Source: Cyathus striatus (Eukaryota; Basidiomycota; Agaricomycetes; Agaricales; Nidulariaceae). From it: DNA of 64,000 nt. Positions 57,841 through 64,000 of this stretch are shown in pieces. How positions within the stretch are numbered: position 1 is the stretch's first letter; every line of letters begins with the position of its first letter. The notes beneath the pieces were generated by a model. The model had not been told where the DNA came from, searched no databases, and worked only from the letters and a program-made list of their open reading frames with translations. The translations under genes were made by a program, and so were the position numbers. Where the stretch lies: positions 744,001 through 808,000 of the forward strand of contig JAOVFP010000004.1 of NCBI GenBank assembly GCA_025738555.1, given 5' to 3'.

Positions 57841-58770
57841 AGTTTTCGTCGTAGCAATGGGGTTTCATATTTCCTGCGTGTGGGATCGTGTATTTGTATT
57901 TAGCTTTGTTTGAAGAAACCTTGAGTGAATCAGCTGCTTATATGTGGATAAACTACGGCACATTTGATCGAGTGGTATGTATTTCCAGGTATTTCTCCAG
58001 ACCGAGTTCCTTAAGCGTAGATCCCGGTTACGAGCATATACCGTATCCGGCATCTGGTAGAGAAAGATCGCGTGTCAACTTATTCAGAGTTAGCTTCTGA
58101 TTTACCCTCCCCTTTCCCATCATCCTTCATCATTCCATGCATCGCACTCTTTCTAGGTCGCTCTCTTTTTTACCCGTGTACTGAGTTGATTCGACCCGCC
58201 CTTTACCTTCCTAAGCTTCAAGTTCTACTAAGTAGTAATTTAGTCGAACTTAGTATGCGTCCGACTCTTCATTCAAGTCCCTTCGTAACATTATGGACTG
58301 TAACATCATCAATTACTTTACCTGTATATCTTGTAGCGATAGTGAGTATCTCGTTTCACTTTATCATTAATTCGGGAGACAAACACTCGTCAGAGTTCGT
58401 CGGTAATCAGTCGTTCTTGAGTTGAAAGTATCGGAATGAGAATTTTCTTCATGTAGGAAGGGAATTTATTCACCTTCGATGAAGCTTAAACACTATCTAT
58501 CCAATGTGAGCTACTGAAAGCAACCTAACCTAGGGAGAGTCCGCGTTGAAGCTAGGAGATTGGCTGGAGAGCCGCCCGTGATGATTCTGAATCTTATGTA
58601 AGTTAACGCTGCGGGGTTTAAAACTTAAATCACCGTCTCGCGTCCTTTCAGAAGTTGCCACTCTCAAGCCAGCGACCTTGTCTTTCAACTTGACCTCGGC
58701 GTCACCCAAATCTCTTCCAACAACCTATCTTTACATTCTCTTTTCTTAAACCAAAATATTTTAACGCAAA
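57841..58770. other. Spacer downstream of the polygalacturonase
   Basis: A 117-codon frame at 58072-58425 lacks motifs and is not supported. Nothing else is recognised until the severed gene start at 58772. Confidence 0.4.
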
Positions 58771-58771
58771 T

Positions 58772-61638
58772 ATGGTCTCTATAACTGTGAGCAGTGGCAA
58801 ATCTCAGAATTCAGCGGTTCAAATGAGTACTAATAAACTTCATCAGGAAATACCGATCTGGCTACCAAACTAAGCGCCAAGCTTGGTAGCCGATGTCGAT
58901 CATCCGCTAAGCCACAAAGTTCTGTATAGGCGGCATAGCACTGCATAACAGCAGTTTATGATGCGTAGCGCAACATACTGGCACTGAACTGCTTGGTAGA
59001 ACATTATAGGCTACAGATGAAAGAGTGAAGGATATATAGATTCATATACATTAGACAACCAACTACATATACCTTTGTACATGATATGTGGTATAATATA
59101 TGTAAACTATATAAGTTCCTTAAATTCTTTTTCTCTAATGACATATATCATGTTTGTAATGATACAGAAGTACTATTATTTGATGATTTCAATATGAACA
59201 GGCCTAATTTACATATTACATCCTTGAATCCCTTGATGATTACCTATTCTAACTTATAATATATACTGCACTGAGTAATGTAACACGAAATGGGGGTTTT
59301 GTGGCTGAAATAAACATGAATATTAATGTGACTACGACGAACAGGAGGAGGAAATGAAGAGGGGGCCGGGTGGGCGTGAGGCGGTGTGCTCGGCTGTGCA
59401 TGCACTTGCCGGCTGATGTTTCCAGCCAATCGCTTACATATTACTCACGTGATACAATGAATCTCCGCTCCGGGTTTGCTCGAAGATTTTTTCGTGCATG
59501 TCCCTTTCTTCCTTACTCTGACTTCCGCTTACCTCCCACCAATAGTGGTGAAATCTGCTTGTGCTCGTGGGCTGGGGGTCACTCGGGTTTATGGTGTGTC
59601 CATTGCATTGTTGTGCTCGGTTGTGTGACTAACGTCTTTTGCCTAGTGTAGTTGTGTGGTCTTGGGATGTGTCTTGCGTGCCTGGAGGGTGTCGGTGTTG
59701 TGTCGGCTGGAGGTCGCTTGGGGGTTTGTGGTCTCAGGTTGTGTGTCTTACATGCTTGGAGTGTGTTTGTAATATGTGGGCAGGGGGTTGCTTGGGGTTT
59801 GTGGTGAGTACCTCGCGCCGTTGTGCTTGATTGTGTGACTAATATTTGCTACCTGGTATAGTTGTAGAATGTTCCCGAGATGGATATCTCACATGATTTG
59901 ACAAGACCATGCTGTGCTTTTTGCAGTACGTAGTGAGCAGAAGGATCTGAGGGCTGTCTAGGATTGAAGGTTAGGTATTGAATGCATGATAGTGTAAGTC
60001 ATGTATTAAGTTGGGAGCTCGGGAGTGTCGTTTCGTCATTTTGTTGTAGGCATTACTAGTTTGTCATAGTTTATAATATATTATATATGCTTTTATTCTA
60101 TGTATATTTGTGATAATTGGTTCAATCAAAGCAAAAGGAGTGGATGCATATGGGGAATAGTAATTGTTGTAATGGTCTTTTAAGTATAAAGCCTATATAC
60201 ACTATGTAGTTCAGATAGATTGGTTGCTTTTGTTGCATATATTGCATTCACTTACTGCTACAGTGTACTACACGGTGATCACATGATGCTATGTCGAGCT
60301 ATCACAGGCTACCACAAGCGAAGTGTGAGCTATACAGTGCTATCAAACAGGGACTTTCCCATGGTGGTTATGGCTGCTATATGGACTACATACTACTATA
60401 TTCCATTGTCTTTTTTTCCTGATGTTTGCCACTCAACAACTTGAAGTCCCCGGGATCTATTCCACTAGATATCGCCGAGCTTATAGTTGAAGAAGTTTTT
60501 AATCAAGATGACAAAAACTATTCTTCAGTTAAGATGTGTGCTTTAGTGTCCAGAACATTTTTAGAAGCGTCGCGCTGTGTTCTCTATGACACAGTAAAAC
60601 TATTGTATATACCCCCGAGACCAGCATCCGGATCATCCTCGTATTCATGGATCAAGACTGCTTTAACGTCTTCTCCAGAAATAGCACATTATGCCCGCAA
60701 GCTCTACGTTGTCGATCGTACATCGATACCGCATATCTTGAGGAGCCAACGTTTCCCAGTATCCTTGGCATGTTTCAGAATATCAGAGTATTAGTTTTGG
60801 CTCTTTTTCAATTTCAGGTTTTGTGCCCCGATTTACAAGCATCCCTGGATGATATCCTTAAGTCGCCGGTGCTCGAGGATGTAACTCTGACAGGAATAAG
60901 AAATATTCCTTATTCTTGCGTTAAATCTTTACTTCTAATACACCGTGTAGCACTTTCGGACGTCAAGTTTTTGGCGCCGATTACGGAGGACGAAATCGAA
61001 TGCCAGCAAGAACTATTCGCTTCTTTTCAACAAGATGGAATATGTACACTCTCGATTTCTAATGTAACATTCGAAAATCTGCAGCCTTTTATCGATGCTT
61101 TGTCATCGTCGAGATACAGGTTAGAGTGGTTGCATGTGACGAACGAATTAACTCTATGGGCCTGGAGTGAATTGGGCATTGCCAAGGATATTTTGAGAAT
61201 GAAATCAAGATATCTGACTCGCATTGACATTCACTGTTGTTTATCTTCATGGATTAGTAAGTTGTCACTGCCGTCCAAATTATCTTACACGACTCTCACT
61301 GTGTTTCATTTTTTGAAGACCATCCCGGGACCAGTATTGATATTGGCAATCTCACTCGCCTTCGTACTATCTCATTGTTCACAATGTTCAGTGGAAATGA
61401 AGCCTTAGCTGGTATCTTGCCATCGCTGTACACGGCACATGAAAGAAATAAGATACAAGAGATCGCGTTCACAGCCGAAAAATCATGCCCTTACATTAAT
61501 TTCGATTGTTCTGAGCTGGCGGGGGGTTTGCGAGATCTGGATATATTACTTGCGGATAAGAAGCGATTCAAGCACCTGCAGAAAGTGTATTTTTTTGGAG
61601 TTCTGTACGAAAGACCAATGGATGGAGTTGAGTTGTGA
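58772..61638 (+). pseudogene. F-box-like / LRR gene disrupted by transposons (copy F)
   Basis: The likely original start is upstream of the TIR element: an open frame begins MVSITVSSGK at 58772 and runs into the element at 58840. After it, 60426 onward reads IPLDIAELIVEEV and VKMCALVSRTFLEASRCVLY (F-box-like core) without any in-frame ATG. A single-base frame change lies between about 60700 and 60740. The first exon then continues to 61256 (GIRNIPYSCVKSL, ISNVTFENLQPFIDAL). A 62-nt intron (61257-61318) precedes exon 2 (IDIGNLTRLRTI, LDILLADKKRFKHL), which ends at 61638 where repeat Q copy d begins, removing the usual LP..RGLL tail. Both ends are thus lost to insertions and the gene should be non-functional. 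Confidence 0.75.
58841..60424. mobile_element. TIR DNA element 'X', copy 2 (inverted relative to copy 1), uninterrupted
   Basis: It begins CATCAGGAAATACC and ends TTTTTTTCCTGATG. Along 1584 bp it is the reverse complement of 6810-9414 without the nested LTR element. The site matching that insertion reads GATGGATATCTCACATG at about 59,880-59,896, with ATATC present once. It retains many CG dinucleotides that are TG or CA in copy 1. It inserted into the 5' end of F-box-like gene F. No transposase. Confidence 0.8.
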
Positions 61639-62403
61639 AGAGGAGGAAGTGCGCTTGAAGGTTCCTCAACGAAGAAATGCGAGCGGTTGGCACGTCCGTC
61701 CAACCTTAAGGTTCTAAGGTAAGGTAGAAGAGTGTGTTAGCGACGTAATTGAGAGAAACGACGACGCAATAAGGAGCAGAACTTCGAGACGAAGTTCTGG
61801 AGTGAATTCGGAAAAATGAGACTTGGTGAGAACAATCAGAACGAGCGAGACGACAACTCAGAGACAGAACGAGAGAGTGTGAAAGGTAAAACGAGGGGTG
61901 AATTTCACTGAAGTACGATAGACCTAGATACACAGTTTAAATAGGAAGAGAAAGGGAAATATACCTAAAAGGAGTGAATAAAATTTTATTAAACCCAAGG
62001 AGGTGATAAGGACTGGACTACGGTTTCAAGGAGAGTAAGACTGAGAGAATGAAAAATAAATGTAGAGAAGTCTTGAAGCGACGGCGAGGGGGAGGGGCAG
62101 ATGTAGAGTTGTTGGCCCAAGCAATGTGGTGTGACCGATGCCCGGATGAAACTTGCTGTCTTGCGCATGCGTATCGAGGTCCGTTGCTTCGCAACTCTTA
62201 TTAGAGTGTCTGAGGTGCGCTTCTGTATGTGTCCGATGTTTGAGAGTTGGGCGGATGCGGTCCGATGTCGAGAGCGTTGGGATGCGTTCAGGAGGATGGT
62301 TCAACGGCAGACGCGTTGACGCGCTTGATGGGAAGGTCACGTGATGACGCCGGAACGCGTCAGAACGTCGATTCTACCGTGCAGGCAGAAAGCCTGCTCT
62401 ACA
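61635..62403 (+). repeat. Hairpin-tailed repeat family 'Q', copy d
   Basis: The head contains GCGCTTGAAGGTTCCTCAAC, GCGAGCGGTTGGCACGTCCG and GGTTCTAAGGTAAGG (61648-61725). GGTCACGTGATGACG lies at 62335-62349, and the tail CCGTGCAGGC-agaaa-GCCTGCTCTACA at 62377-62403. At about 770 bp it is the longest uninterrupted copy. It truncates F-box-like gene F. Confidence 0.6.
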
Positions 62404-63486
62404 GTTGCTGAAGAGTTTCCTTCCTCTCTTACCTGAGAGGGGAGTATTACAAATCTAAATTAACTATATGCACTATTACACATTTTAATATGAAATATCA
62501 ACTGCATGCCTAATTATGCCACGGTCAATGACTGGCATACTCTGGCATATGATGCCAAAATGATGCCAGAGCCCTAGCCTGGTGCCCGTGCCTACGGTGC
62601 CTAACGCCGAATCGCCGAAATCAATCACGTGAAATTATCCACCTCCTGAATCCGAACAAGCTCCGAACTTCAACCTTGCTCCGAACGACCGAACTGCAAC
62701 CTCAGCTCCTCACGCTTATCCTCGCCGCCGATACCTGTTACTTACGGGCATTTGCCTCATTTCTTCCACTGAAACTAGTTTTCGTTGACATTATGTTTTA
62801 GGCTAACGTAATCAAGTGAGTGTCCTGGATGATTCGTCTAAAGCGCTAGTGTTCAGTCTGCCAATGCGTTCAAGACGAGTCACGATCTCGAAGTTCGATC
62901 CCTGCCGGATTGCGTATTTTGTTCTTGGAAGCTATTTGCGGCATGGATACAGGACATAATGTCCCAGCGAAGATGTTTGACGACAGGGATTGTGTTGTTG
63001 GTTCATGTGGTGAGGCCTGAGGCCAGGAAGTACGGTATGTATACAGTATGTCGTTCTTTCTTTTCGTTCTATTCCTCTCAACCACTTTATTCTTACCATT
63101 TCGCATAATTAAAACCAATAGCCTTGCTTCCTTTCATCTCCCCTTCTTCATCTCTGTCATTCTCCTACCGCGCTGCATTAACTAACGCGCTTCAACAGAG
63201 AAGCTTCTCATCGGTGAGACTCAAATGTATACATCTTACCCAACGATCATCCCTGATCTAAAATACGCTACGATGGTCAATGTTCGGTGCTTTATGACAG
63301 AGTTTTCCGGTACCCAGCAGCTTTGCGCTTTATCTCAGGAAGAAACGTCCAGGATGGACCATCCCATCATACATCGCCGTCGTCATAGCAAGCCGCTTGG
63401 ATACTACACACGTTTCCTCTTGCTCTTCCTCTGCGCTACCCATCCTCGTCTTTTCTTTCTCGTCAAGTCTATCGTTTTCAGCGCAA
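62404..63486. other. Intergenic region with a degenerate tRNA-Leu-like sequence
   Basis: At about 62830-62915 the motifs GTCTAAAGCGCTAGTGTTCAG, AATGCGTTCAAG and GAAGTTCGATCCCTGCC follow the order of a tRNA-Leu (CAG) gene. The anticodon and T stems do not pair properly and no acceptor stem closes, so I read it as a tRNA relic. Nothing else is supported. Confidence 0.35.
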
Positions 63487-63670
63487 TGAGCGATGTCGGG
63501 AGGCCTCCACTTGTAACCACATCACCAGCGTCTGAAGCAAGCTCAGAGAACGGACCCTTGAAAGATATGTTCCTCGACGCCATGTTATCGCCATACACCC
63601 GGGAAGTGTGTATTACGTTCCATGGTGGTTCTTACGACAGCGCGACAATGATCAACGGTTCAGTACGTTC
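63487..63670 (+). CDS. Possible first exon of an unidentified gene near the window edge
   Basis: ATG at 63487 (MSDVGRPPLVTTSPASEASS) opens a frame with a serine-rich start followed by KDMFLDAMLSPYTREVCITF, which looks coding. A GTACGT donor follows at 63664, but I could not place the next exon with confidence. The frame extends upstream to an ATG at 63225, but that part looks non-coding. No domain recognised. Confidence 0.35.
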
Positions 63671-64000
63671 TTTCCTCTTCCCCATCCCTACTCTGCTTAT
63701 TGTCAATCGAACATTGCTCGAACTCATACCCAGTTATCTAGCTTACTGGTAGGCACCATTGACCTCTTAGTCCAATATAGCTGGGGTTATCGACCAAAAG
63801 ATGTTCAGTATCCTGTCGTACATTTTGATATTTGACAGTGGCTGCCCATGTTGACCATTCTCGTCCCCCTCTATTACTCCTTTGACACACACCATGATAT
63901 GAACGTATTGTATGGTGGGAATGGTTGGTACCATGACTGCTATACCGTCAATAGGGGAGGAAGTGCCGCCTCTTGTGATACCGCTTTATTTCGCCCTCTC
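63671..64000. other. Window end, unresolved
   Basis: This could hold introns and exons of the gene starting at 63487. No frame is convincing on its own. Confidence 0.25.

Noticed and set aside
58072..58425. 117-codon frame with hydrophobic stretches downstream of the polygalacturonase
   Set aside because: It lacks an ATG at its start, has no recognised domain, and the hydrophobicity is patchy.
62829..62915. Functional tRNA-Leu (CAG)
   Set aside because: The motif order fits, but the anticodon and T stems do not pair and the acceptor arms do not close. I kept it only as a relic note.
1..64000. CRISPR arrays, operons, ribosome-binding sites, riboswitches, rRNA genes
   Set aside because: The sequence is eukaryotic (spliceosomal introns, intron-bearing tRNA, LTR retrotransposons). 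No rRNA was recognised, and the prokaryotic feature types do not apply.

Overview
The window looks like a repeat-rich, accessory stretch of a basidiomycete genome, most likely an Agaricomycete. The reasons are: short introns (44-65 nt in nearly every gene) with GTRNGT donors and CTAAC/CTGAC-type branch sites; a fungal GH28 polygalacturonase cut into 19 exons; an expanded F-box-like/leucine-rich family; single-pass membrane proteins with the FTFTG-type extracellular domain common in mushrooms; and a Ty3/gypsy chromovirus whose LTRs are full of CCGG and TTCGGG motifs. I cannot name the species.

Layout. 1-10.9 kb: CpG-poor, repeat-laden DNA with one F-box-like gene (2991-4096), a TA-flanked TIR element (1471-2414), an element with 186-bp TIRs and a 9-bp target duplication that carries a gene fragment (4466-5534), and a TIR element (6810-9414) that itself contains a miniature LTR retrotransposon (7319-8372). 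11.2-15.7 kb: intron-containing tRNA-Tyr, a dead F-box-like gene and an intact one. 16.3-21.3 kb: CpG-poor, with ~400-bp tandem repeats and no genes. 21.3-28.9 kb: a complete, young Ty3/gypsy chromovirus with a perfect 5-bp target duplication but a frameshifted coding region. 30.2-33.1 kb and 43.3-45.2 kb: two diverged copies of a segment encoding paralogous membrane proteins; the first copy also holds an F-box-like gene with a single stop. 34.2-35.9 kb: a TIR element that has probably picked up an SPX-like gene fragment. 36.8-37.3 kb: a small secreted cysteine-rich protein. 38-41.4 kb: a hairpin-tailed repeat split by a 2.6-kb element with repeat-filled arms. 45.3-47.4 kb: another long-TIR element with a second hairpin-tailed repeat inside. 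48-53 kb: a GNAT acetyltransferase, an F-box-like gene and a decayed GNAT duplicate. 55.8-57.8 kb: the polygalacturonase. 58.8-62.4 kb: an F-box-like gene interrupted at its 5' end by a TIR element and at its 3' end by a hairpin-tailed repeat. The last 500 bases hold a possible partial gene.

There is no operon-like logic. The host genes are typical accessory content: putative ubiquitin-ligase adaptors, secreted and surface proteins, one pectin-degrading enzyme and an acetyltransferase. The strongest overall signals are nested transposition, including an internal 'empty site' control, and repeat decay concentrated at CpG. In the miniature LTR element all five differences between the two LTRs, and in the 9-bp-TSD element nearly all differences between the TIRs, are CpG transitions. 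The young chromovirus shows instead single-base indels at CCGG/GGGG runs.
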